Counted from the stretch's first letter, positions 38,033 through 50,084 are shown. The stretch is DNA of 64,000 nt from Reticulitermes lucifugus (GCA_026260175.1 JAKCWW010000118.1:78760-142759); one strand, 5' to 3'. The notes: generated from the letters alone by a model not told the origin. Translations and numbers: made by a program.

Positions 38033-40020
38033 TTTGCCAGTAACACCTTCTTCGGCTATGATAAGCCTGGAAATGTTGCGCTTTTGCTTATCAACCTTGT
38101 AAAGCCTAACAGTTGATTTATGTACCACCAGGTTTAACATTCAAAAATTCTATCTTCTGGCAACAACGCATTTTTACTTTTTTTATGGATCTCAGTAATA
38201 ACAGCGATTATTTCCCTATGCCATTTTAATTTATCGGTTTTTATAACCGAGGCGGAGAGTGTTTACTGCGCGGTACGAACTGGTTCTTCAACTCAGACAT
38301 AAAATTTCGTCCTCAAAGAATTAATGTATTTAACTTTCGCAACTACATTATAGTTTCGGGGAATCATGATTGTGGACTGTGGATATGAAGTGGTATGAAA
38401 GTTAATTGTCGTCGCCTGTTTTAAGGTACTACCCCAAAATTTTAATTAATTGGATGGTCATTATTATAAACTTCCTTAAGCAGTATAACTGGAATCTGTC
38501 CCAAGAACTAAACCCGAAACCCATCTAATAGGAAGCAGGTGTAATAACTACAGCAAGGTACTTTCTTTCCCGTCTTGCTATGTGTGACAGCGACCTCGTT
38601 TGGTTCTTGCGTGGAGCTCTTCTGACAGCTGAACATCTCCCCTATTATGATTAATATAAACACAAGAAAGAACAGCGCAGGGGGGAAAAATACGCCAGAT
38701 TAAAATGACTAATTGGTGTCAACTCCCGATGGAACTAAAATTAATTAAGAAAGTGATTTCATTTCACGCTATGGAAGCTCCTGTCAGGATCTAACGCTCA
38801 TACAAAAAGTTAACGTTCTCTTCCAGAGGAAATACGTAAGCCTTCTCATCATTGTTCTCAAATTTTAGAAGTGGAAGAAGAAAGAGAATTAATGTCTAGG
38901 CGTTTAAACTTTACTCTGGGAATATTTTATATTCTTTACAAAGAGTCGTCATTTTCTTCGCAAAAAATCTGCAGTTTTAGGTGAGTTTATAGACAGCGCT
39001 CTCGAGAGGCGGACGTAGGTACATTATTGGTCGGCCCCACTATATGGAACTTGAGTTTGACTGCCTTCTAAGACAGAGCTGACAAAACCATCTGTATTTT
39101 AAATAAGGTAAAGGCTCAGTACCGTCCGTGCCTAAGCACGTCTCCCTAAATCGTTGAAGGGGTGGAAGATAAACTCCAGGAATTCGTAATCTCGTCATTG
39201 TTTTGTCTTTAAAGTTAATTTTCGCGCTTAGAGAGCTGTACCACGGTAAAACGTCCGCTGTTAACCAGTAGATAGATAGGTAGCTGTATGGACTTCTGAC
39301 TTACTTTTCATGTGATGGCAACCGAATATCTGAAGTTCTACATTTCATAAATTCGATGTGAGGTTACATGATGACGCTGTATAGACCAAAAAATAATTTA
39401 GTATATAATGGAACGAGAGGAATCCTCTGAAATATGAAATGGAAAGGATTCCAGAGAAAGCAATCACATCAAATGAAATTGGAAAGGTCTATAAAAGGCC
39501 ATCATTGAAAACTGAAGAGTAGGCCTTCACGGTGTGGACAAACGTAAGAGGAAAGCTAAGGGCGCAGACGGATATTCAGTTGCTTCAAGAAGATCCTGCC
39601 CCTCAACTGGCTTTTAGACGACCAGGTTTTATCTGTAAATTTTATTGGATTATTCAGTTAATATCTAAATTGCAGTCATAGGTAAAAGTAAATGTAAAAA
39701 TTGTCCTTATTTTTAATTAAACAGATGCCCTGAATATGTGTGGGTGATTGGAAGTAGGGTTATAGTTCCACACATTCGTATTTTCGACAGTAGGTGGAAG
39801 TAGGCGATCAAATTCAGACCTTGACCATTTTGCTGTCGTGGATAAAGACAACTTTGCGCTTTGTATAGGAGTAAATGAGAACACCAGAGCCAGTTGGAAA
39901 TTAGTGTTGTTGGATAAAATGTTTGCTGAAAATCGAATTTTGTTTTCCAAGCAATTCAGGCCTAATTCCACTTTGTAGGGCTCTGACTTTTTTCATCTTC
40001 TTAATTTTAATAAACTACTA

Positions 40021-40054
40021 CGTTTCGAAAGTCAGCTCTGCTTCCGTCTTCAGG
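40021..40054 (-). repeat. CTGAAGA...CGAAACGTAGTA motif copy
   Basis: The minus strand reads cctgaagacggaagcagagc followed by tgactttcgaaacg. The first block and GAAAC are intact, with a longer, imperfect stem between them. It belongs to the motif family described under the foldback. Confidence 0.45.
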
Positions 40055-40393
40055 TAAAGGAAAGCACCTAATCTGATGGACACCTTATAAAGAGCCGTTC
40101 TCAATCACTGCTCAATTACCATGGCGACTGTATTAAGTAATTAATAATTAAATATACTCCGTCAGAAAGTATTTAATGCTACGTATTATTTGGAACACTT
40201 TATTCTTAAAAAAATTATTCCTTTTAACTTCGAAATTCTAACACTGCAACTCTGACTTTAGCATATAATAACACTAACCAGCAACACAGCAAATATTCTG
40301 TCGTATGTTTAGGTTTAGTGTTTGATACCCTGAATAGATGAAGTAAAATCATGAAGACACATTTATCTCAGTGCACAGTATGAAGGCATATGC

Positions 40394-40419
40394 ATGACTG
40401 GAGTTATTGCTCCAGTCAT
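40394..40419. repeat. Short hairpin, 10-bp arms
   Basis: ATGACTGGAG and CTCCAGTCAT pair perfectly around the loop TTATTG. It lies beside the 3' end of the SINE at 40433-40622. Confidence 0.8.
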
Positions 40420-40432
40420 TATTAATCTCAGC

Positions 40433-40622
40433 ATTAGATGGAGGTGAGTGGTTAGCTTCACGCCGCCGCCACTTTACCCCCGGATAAAGAATCTCTCTAC
40501 GATTTAATAGTAAGTTGGGTGGTTAGTCCAGGCTGTCTGCTCCCTTTGTAGAGAAAACCCCTTATACCTGCCGGGATTCGAAACACGATTTCTCTGTTGT
40601 CCAGCCCCTAGCCCAGTCACAA
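40433..40622 (-). repeat. tRNA-derived SINE, related to the one at 1590
   Basis: The minus strand contains box B-like gtttcgaatcccggc, then aggggttttctctacaaagg, gggggtaaagtggcggcggc and aaccactcacctccatctaa. The last two blocks match the end of the SINE at 1590-1805. Confidence 0.7.
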
Positions 40623-40699
40623 TTTATAATGAGCTATTCCAGTCCTACAGTCATGCCTTAAGCTGCTCCCGAACATGCAGGAACGTCGCTACCCTCTAG

Positions 40700-40965
40700 A
40701 GGAGGGGCGTCCAGCTTTGTTCACTTGCGGGTCACATGATCAGAAGTTGGTATGTGTGTAGGCCGCATAACACCTTTTGTCAACAACAACGATAAAGTGA
40801 AGCCTGAAAGCTATAAAAACGTGGACATTTTATTAGTAATATAGAGGCAGTGAGCACGTGGTTAGACCCTACTGGCTTGCTAAGTAGTTCATGTATGTTA
40901 GCTATTTATTCGTGAAAAAAAATTTTTTTTAATTCTCATGCAGGCCATTTTGGACACCGCGGCTC
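40700..40965. mobile_element. Possible decayed hAT-like element
   Basis: The left end gaggggcgtccagcttt and the reverse complement of the right end (gccgcggtgtccaaaatggc) are loosely similar, and the interior has gtaggccgcataac, a text typical of such elements. The ends do not match well and no target duplication was seen. Confidence 0.3.
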
Positions 40966-42455
40966 AAGAGAAAAACACATCATTGACCCACAATGATTTT
41001 TTTCAATACATTCTGCTACTCAGATATCCTTTAATTGCCTTGATGCCTTCAGTGATAGTGTAGAGCACTATACCTGATATCTGTAAGTTAAAGCACTGTT
41101 AGCCCCAGAACTAGGCCAAATTGCTTTTATTTTAGTTGCGCTTGCTTACGCCTTCGCTACATACCTGTGGAAATATTGCATACATTCAGCTATGCTAAAC
41201 GAGCGAAATAATCTGTTGGTTTTTGTATAAATGTCCTTTCGAGTGACAACCATGTTTATGGCTGTAAAAAAAACCGGATTAAAGTCAATATCATTCACTG
41301 ACCAGGCAAGGAAAGTGATGTCTTTGTACGTAAGTCGTGCTGTAGGGGTGTTGTGTGTAAAACGCCCCCCGTCCCCGGGAAAGAAGGCCATTTGCTGTTA
41401 TTCTTTTACTAGTGATGCCATTGGCTGGGCTTGGAGCCTACGACATGTGCATTAGTGTAGTGAGATCATACACGAAGAGTGGATGTACTTCTACGAAGGA
41501 ACAAATTTCAGTGTGACTAAAATTTTTTCGATGTCTCTCTGTAAGGTATATACATCGTATTTTTCAGATTTTTATTTAGAACGCAATTAATGTAACATGT
41601 GCCATAATTATGGAGTAAAGACCAGTAAATGAGCTAAAACATGAGGTGGTCAAATTTATATCTTTGCATTTATTCATTAGATTCTCTTAACTACGTTCCA
41701 TTTCTTTAACAGAAAATTAGGGGTTCGTTTTATCCAGGGACCCGGGTAAAACGGACATTTTGTAAGTTTTTAGAAAATCTCATATTTCAGATGACATTTT
41801 TTAAAGGACATATTAAAATCTATGCAACTTTCCTTAATAATCCCCGCAAGTACCACTGCTCAGTTTATGTCATTAAAAGCAACCGAACTCCAGTTGCATG
41901 ATGATTTTCCTTAGGGGGGCCGTTTTGCACACAATTCCCCTACATTTAAGCAGTTAATTTGAAACCTTGTAATTAATGTGATAAATTGTAATAACACCGT
42001 GTATGCAGAATGTATGTAAATGTGTTAATACTTGTATGCCTGTATTTATTTGTAGATTATTAGCAGGTGCTCTTAGTAACTCAGAATATATTGCGTCGAA
42101 TGTTTGGGTGGTGATAAACTGGAATGAGCGTGGAAGGTACTACTCCGAAATTTGCCTCGAAGAAGTAAATAAAACCACCAACAGCAACCATTAGGATCGA
42201 GCTCCATACTGAATACATGCCAGTGTAAATTACATTTATCCCTTGCGCATTTTCCTTTTTTGCTTTATTCTCCTCCCACTTTATTCATTTCTCTTTCTGC
42301 CTTTATTGTTTTTATCTCACTGTTTCTCAATTTTGTTGGCACAACGCCAAAGCTTCTGGCATAATCCGGAACCCCCCTCTTCGAATCTCGAAGGGGTAAC
42401 TATCCTCATTAGTATGATCTACTTGTTTAGACTTTCAAAAATATTTTCCTTTCAG

Positions 42456-42694
42456 AGGATAGTATAGATGTGACCAACGAGGAGACTTTGCCCCCTACAC
42501 CTCGGCCACTAACCTGCACGGCACCGACACCCACAGTTTCGTCTCTGGCTTCTCAGCAGCGTCCAGTAGAACCGGCGGCCATCTATCCGCCGATCCAAGA
42601 AACAGTGTACGAAACGTCGGCTCGACTGCTCTTCATGGCTGTAAAGTGGGCTAAGAATCTGCCTTCATTTGCTAGGCTTCCGTTCCGGGATCAG
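42456..42694 (+). CDS. Hr51: Hr51, exon with end of hinge and start of ligand-binding domain
   Basis: The first two bases (AG) complete a glutamate codon with the G of the 98-bp exon. The frame then reads [15 protein letters not shown], a proline/threonine-rich linker of about 35 residues, and [20 protein letters not shown] followed by ARLPFRDQ. The second part is helix 3 and the start of the nuclear-receptor LBD signature (W-A-K-x-x-x-F-x-x-L-x-x-x-D-Q). It is nearly identical to what is known of NR2E3 and unlike tailless. In this family the segment forms part of the ligand pocket and the coregulator groove. The acceptor is ttttcctttcag. A second AG two bases on would break the frame, so the first is used. 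The donor is cag|gtacta, phase 0. Confidence is high because both flanks join in frame and the family match is strong. Confidence 0.96.
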
Positions 42695-44834
42695 GTACTA
42701 CACACCTAAACTTTGCCTTTTGTAACTCTGCACGGCTTTGCTGCTTTCTTAGATTTATCTCAATGCTGAAATATGAATTGAAAATAAAATAATAAACCTA
42801 CCAAATCCCGTCTCTAGCTACTGTTTCTACAAATAACTCATCAACTGATCGACTATCAAATTCCGGACGAGAGTTTCAAATATTACGGGCTAGCCAGTAC
42901 AGAAAAGCCTGTACAGAATTTTCAGAAATATGTTTTCTTTCTCGTAATGGCCCACTTATACTGGTAGCAGCGGAGCCCTGGAAACACTTGCAATAGTTGT
43001 CGAAAACCTTGCGACAAAACCTCATCGCCATTGGTCAACGCGACAAGACTAGTTCCAGGCGTACATTTGAACTTCTCTGTGAAGACCCTCTGGAGCGAGA
43101 GAGAAATTGGCTCAGTAGTGTATTTGAGGGCTGCCAAATTACGCATGTATATGTTGTATGCATTTTTAGGGCTTTTATCTGATTTTGAAAATAGCTAGTA
43201 AATATAACTAATAATAATATAATTGTACTCTGCTTGTCTTTCCAAGAGGAACATCATAAGTACGACGCAAAAGTTTGACATAAAAATTCCATCCTTTGAA
43301 ATCGTCATATTTGAAAATGCAACAGGATATATCCTATAGGGCATAAAAGTTTTCTGCGGACGCTTTACTTAAATTTGGAAAATACAATTTATTCAACCCT
43401 TTTCCCGAGATGGAGTTCACAATCCATTGTTACACTCGTCCCTGTAAAGAACACGTGAGATATCAACATTCTGGAAACTTGTAAAAATTTGGAGACATGA
43501 AGTTACTTTAAGAAAACGCTTTCTAATATAAGGGTTTATTTTACCATTGCTTTCTGTCCTGTGGCTGTCATTTTAGAGACGCTCTCTGGAAGAAATTTTG
43601 ATTACCTTGCCCCAGTTTAAAAAAAATATATTTTCCTGCTTTTTTCAATGACAGGAATTATTTAAACCTCATGCATACCTTAAGCGTTATGAGCGGTTTG
43701 GGAAGAGCATAAGAAGTTAGCCTTATATGACGATAATATTAAAGGTTTGCATATATATTACGTTTTAACGAAAGAGAAGAACCCTTTCTTTTTCCAAAGA
43801 TATCTTATAAGGAGGAATATTTATTGTATTATCTTTTTTACAATGCAACCTTTTAGGAAACGGGCAGTTTATGTAGGCCTACAAATTTTTGGTAGTTTTT
43901 ACATAGTTTTCGAAACATATAAAGGCAATAAATATACCAGGATTTTTCCCGAGACGTAAATATTATGTTTAGTTAACATGCTTTCTACAATGCTTAGTTC
44001 GAGACGGACAGACGAACATGTAGATATGAGTATATATAGGCCTAAAAGGTTAAACCTTTAGGGGCATTTTTAAACCAAGATTAAATTAACGTGAGCTCTA
44101 TAGACTTCCTTTTCGAAAAAAAAAATGAGGTTTAGACTCCTCAAAGTGTCGTCTATTGTTGCCATTTTCTGATCCTCTTCTTAACTATTACAAATAATAC
44201 GCACTTCTGAATAAAATACATACGCGTTTTCACACACATACACATGCAGTTAGTGATAAATCACACTATACGTTATGGACTAGAAGTGGAGAGAGATGTG
44301 AGGGATGCTAAATAGTCAAACGGGAAGGAAAGTGTACAAATTGGTTTATATATTTGTGGAAGGTATTTTAAAACGATTCTATGTTATACGCATAAATTAC
44401 AAGCAAATATTTAGTAATATGTGTAATATATAAATATTATTAGATATAATATTCTTCACGTTCTTTTATATGGATGTACAACTTGGTCGCTCTGGTAAAT
44501 ACAGATTGAGGATTCAGACGAGTGTTGTAGTTTTCTAACGTTATTAAAACTTGTTTTAGTCCGGTAGGTGAGTGGACACTTAAACCCTGAAGATTAAAGC
44601 CTTATGCTGCTTCTCTACACTGATAGCTAACAACCAGACAAAATCATGATATAACACAGAAAATTAGGATACGAATCTTCATCACCGTAAAAGCTTCAAA
44701 TCCTACATTTAAGTTGGATGCTTGGAAATAAAACAGTGAGGAAAATTTTTGGGCTTAAGCCTTATAAAGTAACAAGGCAAAAAGGAAAAGTCATAATAAG
44801 GGCTTCAACGTTTATATTCTATACTAATATTTAC

Positions 44835-44960
44835 ATCTTCGGGGGTAAAGCGGCCGGGGCGTGGCCTTAACCACCAGCCCCCATAATGCGTCGAGGTTAA
44901 AGAGAGAGGGGAACTATACTCTACTCCCCCTCTGAACTTTCATGGGAGGTTATAGGGTGA
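44835..44960 (+). repeat. SINE-like fragment
   Basis: It contains ggggtaaagcggccggggcg and ccttaaccaccagccccca, the module shared with the elements at 1590, 8230 and 40433, followed by a different CT-rich end. Confidence 0.55.
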
Positions 44961-45654
44961 ACTTTTCTTTACTTTTACTAATATTCATATGGGATTAAAT
45001 GAAGGAGGAAAATGATTGCCTGCGATCGTGACACTTTTATATTTGTGACAAATACATCTTTGCGGATGATACGGAACAAACTTTTATGATCAGAATATAA
45101 TAAATAACTGGCGAACTATCTAACTAACCAACTAACTAATTAATACCACCCAACAGAGCCCGTCTTAAATTTAAAAATCGCTCAGTTAGTCAAGAAAATC
45201 TTGGCATTTGATTGAAACCTACGATTCATTACACTGTACGCAAGAGGCAATCTTGAGTCACAAAATTCAATTTCACAACCTGCCATCTTATTTCTTTAGG
45301 ATCCCGTTTAATATTATCCTACAAACTATTTTAAATCTTCTCAAGTTTTCTCTTTTTTCAGGTCTTCGTACCAAAATCTTGTACGTGTTTCTATCCTCTG
45401 CTATGATTTCAGCATTCCCCGCCCATCTTACACTTCTTTATTTGTTCATCCAATTATATAATAGATAAATTCATTTTTAAAAACTTTTACAGCTAAATTT
45501 TTACCCACAATTTCTTTACTAGAGATATAGTTATTTTAGACCGATCTTTAGGCTATGCCGCTTCTAAGAATGTAAAATTGAAGTGTTTAAAATCCTTTTT
45601 CCATACGCAGGAATTTTTTTTATTTGAAACTGCGTTTCTTATATTAGATATTAT

Positions 45655-45900
45655 ATTGAGAGTGTTTTAGAACGAATGCTGAGGAGAATATTTGGACCTA
45701 AGAGAAGGTAAGTAGCTGGAGAGAACTGTATAATGAGGGACGTCATAATATATTTTTCCATTTTAGGATTAAAAAAATGAAGGAAGATCAGACATGTGGA
45801 TCATGTAGCAGAAATGTTACAGGAACGTTTAAGAAATTTGGTTGAAAATCTTGACGTGAAGACACCCTTTGGAATAACCAGCATAAATGTATTTTAAAAC
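45655..45900 (+). mobile_element. RTE-type LINE relic
   Basis: The plus strand reads VLERMLRRIFGPKRR, then, after stops and shifts, HVDHVAEML. These correspond to the RIFGPKR and GHVAR regions of the C-terminal part of RTE-like reverse transcriptases, also seen at 10123-10476 on the other strand. It is heavily decayed. Confidence 0.65.
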
Positions 45901-46162
45901 TTCATGATATTAAAATTTGCCTTCATGATATATGTTAAGGTGGATCCACTACTCATGTGGCCTAGGAGAGGGAAAAATGACGCTTCTTATGCAATAAAAT
46001 TTCTTTTTCCATAAAAGGTGGAGTCAGCGGGTATGAGCTTCTTAAGAAGCACCCTACTCCAAGGAGATACGAGTAGTTACTCAGTTTCCTACATGGTCTT
46101 TTTGAGATCGGAGGCTTCTTCCGATAAATGTGGGTGTAAATTCAATTCCAGTTCCGTTTCAG

Positions 46163-46406
46163 GTAATTCTTCTGGAGGAAGCGTGGGCCGAGCTGTTCCT
46201 GCTGAACGCCGTTCAGTGGTGCATGCCCCTGGATTCCAGTCCTCTGTTCTCTGTGTCTGACCATGCTGCTGGAGTGCCAAATGGCAAGGACAGCCAGGTG
46301 GCTGCAGACATCCGTATTCTGAATGACACACTGCTGCGGTTTAAGGCGGTCGGGGTTGACCCTGCCGAGTTTGCCTGCCTTAAAGCAATCGTCCTCTTTC
46401 GTTCTG
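46163..46406 (+). CDS. Hr51: Hr51, ligand-binding domain exon (helices 4-7 region)
   Basis: This exon continues the LBD signature: VILLEEAWAELFLLNAVQWC, then MPLDSSPLF, a short variable loop (VSDHAAGVPNGKDSQVAAD) and RILNDTLLRFKAVGVDPAEF followed by ACLKAIVLFRS. In vertebrate NR2E3 the matching text runs VILLEEAW-ELFLL-A-QW and DP-EFAC-KA-VLF, so the match spans the whole exon. The first codon follows the previous phase-0 donor directly, joining RDQ to VILL across the most conserved stretch of the fold. The acceptor is ttccgtttcag and the donor is g|gtgaga, phase 1. In this family the region supplies the hydrophobic core and part of the dimer and coregulator surface. There is no frameshift and no internal stop. 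Confidence 0.97.
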
Positions 46407-48006
46407 GTGAGATGTATTTATGGTTCGTTTAACGACGCTGTCAGTATCTTTGCCTGCTTACATAAGTTCGAATTTTCAGATAATTAGTGAAAAAGAATTT
46501 GACAGGATGACTTATTTGTTAGTTATTCATATATATGAGGTTAGCTACTATCCGTGCCGAGATCTGAACATAGGATCTCACGAGTACGAGGCAGGTTTTC
46601 TGCGCACTCCATCACGACCTTCGGTTTCTGACGAGTTTCCTGGAGGATGAGATGAGATAAACGTCAAGCAATTATAGGAGAAACTAACACAAAATGCTGA
46701 AAACTGCCGACCGGATATTAAGACATGCAAGGTGTTATTACAGACCACTGAACTTGTTTAATAAACACTTAACTTTAAAGACCTTTACGTGTTTCACAAT
46801 CAGTATTTATATTTTGTTGTTAAGAACGTAGCTACATTTATGGTGCATGAAAAGTTTTGGATTAGAATATTTCTACATGAGTAACAGTAAATAAGAGGAG
46901 AGCGGAGAAAATCTCAGAATTAGATTTTTATTGTGTACAGTTCATCAATTTGTTTTAGGATGATTAAATAGAGGAGGATAAGAAGGGGGTGACACGTGTG
47001 ATGGGGGGAGAAAAGAAATGCCTACACGAATTTAACCTGAAAACCTAAAAAGTCCTCATAGGTGAACAACACTTTGAGGGGAGGTCAATGTGACAATGGA
47101 TTTGTGAGAAATAGGGTGCGAGTTTGTTGACTGGATTCAGATGTTTTAGCAAATAGTTCAGTGTCAGGCTTTTGAGAGAGTAATAACGAACCTTTGAGTA
47201 CCTTAAATGGGACGAATTTCTCGACCAGCTAACTAGTTACAAGCTGCTCAAGGAGGAATTTACGTATACTGACTTCTTCTTTTGCTAATTGCTTTATATT
47301 GTTGAAGTAAACAAAGCATTTAAATATAAGTGATTGAATTCAAAGTTTTCAAAACAATATTTTTTGTTAAGAGAGGCGAGGGAAATAGGGAAGGAAGAGT
47401 ATTACATAGGAAGAAAGTTCTCGGATTTATGCAAGAAATATAATTCTATGGAGTGGCAAAATCCATGCTACTGATAAATGTTTACATGCAGTTCGGATAA
47501 AAAAATGCATTCATGTAAAATTTTGGTGCATAAGCTTGGTGCAAAGTGCAACCTGGAAGATCGTGAGTGAGATGACTGAATTCTAACAAAACAATTGATC
47601 GTAGAGGGATTACTACTTTCAGCATCATCATGAGCCTTTTAGAACTTTAATTACTGTGCATCCTAATCTCTAAATAATCTTGCTTTCTTAATTGACCTTG
47701 TGGTTAGCTGAGACCTGTTTCTTCGTTCTGTGGGTACAGGGTCTCTTAGGAAAAGAAGAAAAAAGTACGAGACATTTATTTTTATGAGGTAGGCCTATCT
47801 GTTGGTTATTCACCACTTGGATGACAAAGAATAACCTGGGGAATGTTATTAAAATTCACTGTAAGTTATTTAGACTGAATTGGATTAACATATTTTCTAG
47901 TGGAAGATTTTGGTAATTAGGCCTATCAGCCGTATTGAATCATCTGATTTTATTAATTTCATTATTTGTGATAAAAATCTTAGTAACCGTCTGATTTGTG
48001 TTACAG
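46407..48006 (+). other. Hr51: Hr51 intron, 1,600 bp
   Basis: This is a phase-1 intron bounded by gtgaga and ttacag, between VLFRS and ETRGLKD. Apart from a possible tRNA-like scrap near 46550-46600, no repeat or coding signal was recognised. Confidence 0.92.
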
Positions 48007-48245
48007 AGACGCGGGGTCTGAAAGATCCAGCGCAGGTAGAGAACCTGCAGGATCAGGCACAAGTGATGCTGGGTCAGCACACTAGGGGACAGTACCCTGG
48101 ACAGGCCGCCCGTTTCGGCAGGTTGCTCCTAATGTTGCCATTGCTTCGGCACGTCGCCACAGGACGCATCGAACAGATTTTCTTCCAACGTACCATAGGA
48201 AACACTCCAATGGAGAAGGTTCTCTGTGACATGTACAAGAACTGA
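48007..48245 (+). CDS. Hr51: Hr51, last exon: C-terminal ligand-binding domain with AF-2 helix and stop
   Basis: The exon completes the glutamate codon (G|AG) and reads [20 protein letters not shown], then a short basic loop, [20 protein letters not shown] and [20 protein letters not shown] with final residues YKN and TGA at 48243-48245. [18 protein letters not shown] and [14 protein letters not shown] are all hallmarks of the NR2E3 branch. PMEKVLCDM is helix 12 (AF-2), which in this subgroup tends to sit in an autorepressed position. The acceptor is tttgtgttacag. The receptor therefore ends at its normal place with a complete LBD. An RTE retrotransposon relic starts about 150 bases after the stop. 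Across the five exons 310 whole codons are recovered. Confidence 0.97.
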
Positions 48246-48520
48246 AATTTCATCTCGTAAACAGAGAGAAGCTAAGTTTTCAGACGTTTGAGAAAGGCCA
48301 CATTCAAATAAGTGTAATAGTGTTGCTTATGAATGGGTACGAACTTTGTCGTCTGACTGTGAGCGAAGAACATAAATATGGGTCTCGGAGACCCAAAGTG
48401 CTAAGAAAGAATTTCGGACTTGGGAGAGGTAAGGTAATAGAGGACTGGAGAGAATTACGTTAATATGAACTTCATAATCTGTGCTGTTGGCCACAAATTG
48501 TCGGGATGATTAAATAAAAA
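48246..48520 (+). other. Hr51: Probable 3' UTR start with first AATAAA at 48513-48518
   Basis: The sequence following the TGA has no further coding potential in frame. The first AATAAA hexamer after the stop is at 48513-48518, inside a decayed RTE relic. Whether this hexamer is used is not visible; a downstream GT-rich element is not obvious. The real 3' end may lie much further downstream. Confidence 0.35.
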
Positions 48521-48740
48521 GAACACATTAGGCTGGACCTTTAACATGAAAAGAGGAAACGAGAAAGAGTATAAAATTTTGATCAGAAAACATCAAGAGA
48601 AGAGGAAAGTTAGAACACTAGGCTTAAATGGGAATATAATATTAAAAAGAATTTAAAGTAATAAATGGGCTGGGACAATTCTGTCTAGCGAGAACTGGCC
48701 ACTGATTGAAAGACCTACTTTCGGAACCCGGCAGAAGATA
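48385..48740 (+). mobile_element. RTE-type LINE relic next to the Hr51 stop codon
   Basis: Plus-strand text reads KVLRKNFGLGRGK, IEDWRELR, YELHNL, IVGMIK and later LKWEYNIKKNLK, with stops between. The order matches RTE-like C-termini. The blocks gaatttcggacttgggagag and gatgattaaataaaaagaac lie inside; the second contains the first AATAAA after the receptor. Confidence 0.65.
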
Positions 48741-50084
48741 AATTTTTTGTGAACTAACAAAGACAGGCCCTGGGACCCACCCAGTTTTCTATGAAATGAG
48801 AGCTGCTAGTGAGACGACGGAGGCGTCAATGTGAACACTTATCTCCCTGTTTCAAGGTATAGAATATATGGAGATTTACCTCCATGACGCTTACACACCT
48901 TGATGACTTCCTTACGTAAAAGGGGCGATACTGTATTTACCAAAAATAACTATTGTATAAGGAATGTGGAATGGGTTCAAGTAATTCTTTGGTTTCCGTG
49001 TATATACCAAGAAACGACTGTATGAACAACTAGCATTTTTCAAGAAAGGTCCGTTTTCATTGAATTTAATGCTTATGGAAGATAGTGCCCTTCCGAGAGG
49101 CATGCTTGTTTCAGGACGGCCTACATATTATATTTGTTGAGAGAAGCTTCTCCCATCTGTGGCTGATACTCCAGCTTTGTTTTACTTACATTCTTTGTCT
49201 CAAGGCTGAAAGTAATACGAATTTAAACGACAAGTTCAAATTAGTTTTAAACCACTATGTGAAATGTGGCCTCTAAATTTATTAGAAATTAAAAATATAT
49301 TACCTTAGTTAATAACAGCAAAAGGAAAAGATTTTTGTCTGACATATGAGGTGCAGTACTACTGAATTACACGGAAAGGACTAAGACTACATCATCAATT
49401 TTAATTTAGCCTAAATTTTTTACGTTATTTACTTTGCAGTAGAATTAATGGTTGCGAAACGCCACTCGAACACCTGCAGTACATTTCCATTAAACTGAGG
49501 AGCCATTTAAATATCAGGTTATCATAAAAGTACTATATTATATTTGAAATTACGTCTTGTCTTTAAAACCCTTAACTTGTTTCAATTTCCGCCCTGACTT
49601 TTGTACTCGTAAAAATTCCGGAACATTCACATATGCGACAGTACCCCATAGATGGAGACTAGATTAATCGCGAATTCGTCACCTTCGCTGGACCTTACAG
49701 AGTATACTTTAGAGAAGCAGAAGCGCCATGCTTCAGGCGATATATTTGTTTAAATCCATTGTGTAGGTGTCTTGATAAGACCGTACGCACCGCGACCACC
49801 ATGTGGGCTATTAGAATGATACTTTCTACATCTGATATTAAATTATTAATTGTGCATTTAAGAAGAAAAATGAGCACCAAATGAAAAAAAAAATTACGAT
49901 GTAGGTATAAATTACGGCACTGCATATAGGAGGGAGTTCAACTAGGTTAAAAAGTTTAGACATTTATAAGGATTACAAAGTGAAACCGTTAGTTAATAGC
50001 TGTGGGATGAAACTGAATCCCTGACATTTCGGCCTCAAATAACATGACGATAGATGAGTACGAAGCTTTGGTAAAGTGATAACT

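Larger units (their letters stand above)
30732..42455 (+). other. Hr51: Hr51 intron, 11,724 bp
   Basis: The intron runs from gtgagt to tttcag and is phase 1. It contains a near-perfect hairpin at 32557-32635, a repeat copy near 33014-33078, a hAT-like MITE at 35159-35358, a GATGA-rich tract near 37950-38030, a repeat motif at 40021-40054, a SINE at 40433-40622 and a doubtful second hAT-like element near 40.7-41.0 kb. The 36620-36890 stretch is less AT-rich than its surroundings and open in two frames, but matches nothing I know. Confidence 0.8.
42695..46162 (+). other. Hr51: Hr51 intron, 3,468 bp
   Basis: This is a phase-0 intron bounded by gtacta and tttcag, lying inside the LBD signature between RDQ and VILL. 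It holds a SINE-like fragment at 44835-44960 and a decayed RTE relic at 45655-45900. Otherwise it is AT-rich sequence with nothing recognised. Confidence 0.9.

Noticed and set aside
42456-42458. Alternative acceptor two bases downstream (AG at 42456-42457)
   Set aside because: It would shift the frame of the conserved ligand-binding domain relative to the 98-bp exon.
42470-42709. Apparent frame starting with GTG at 42470 and running past 42694
   Set aside because: The start is internal to an exon and the end reads into the intron; exon limits 42456-42694 are set by splice signals and family alignment.
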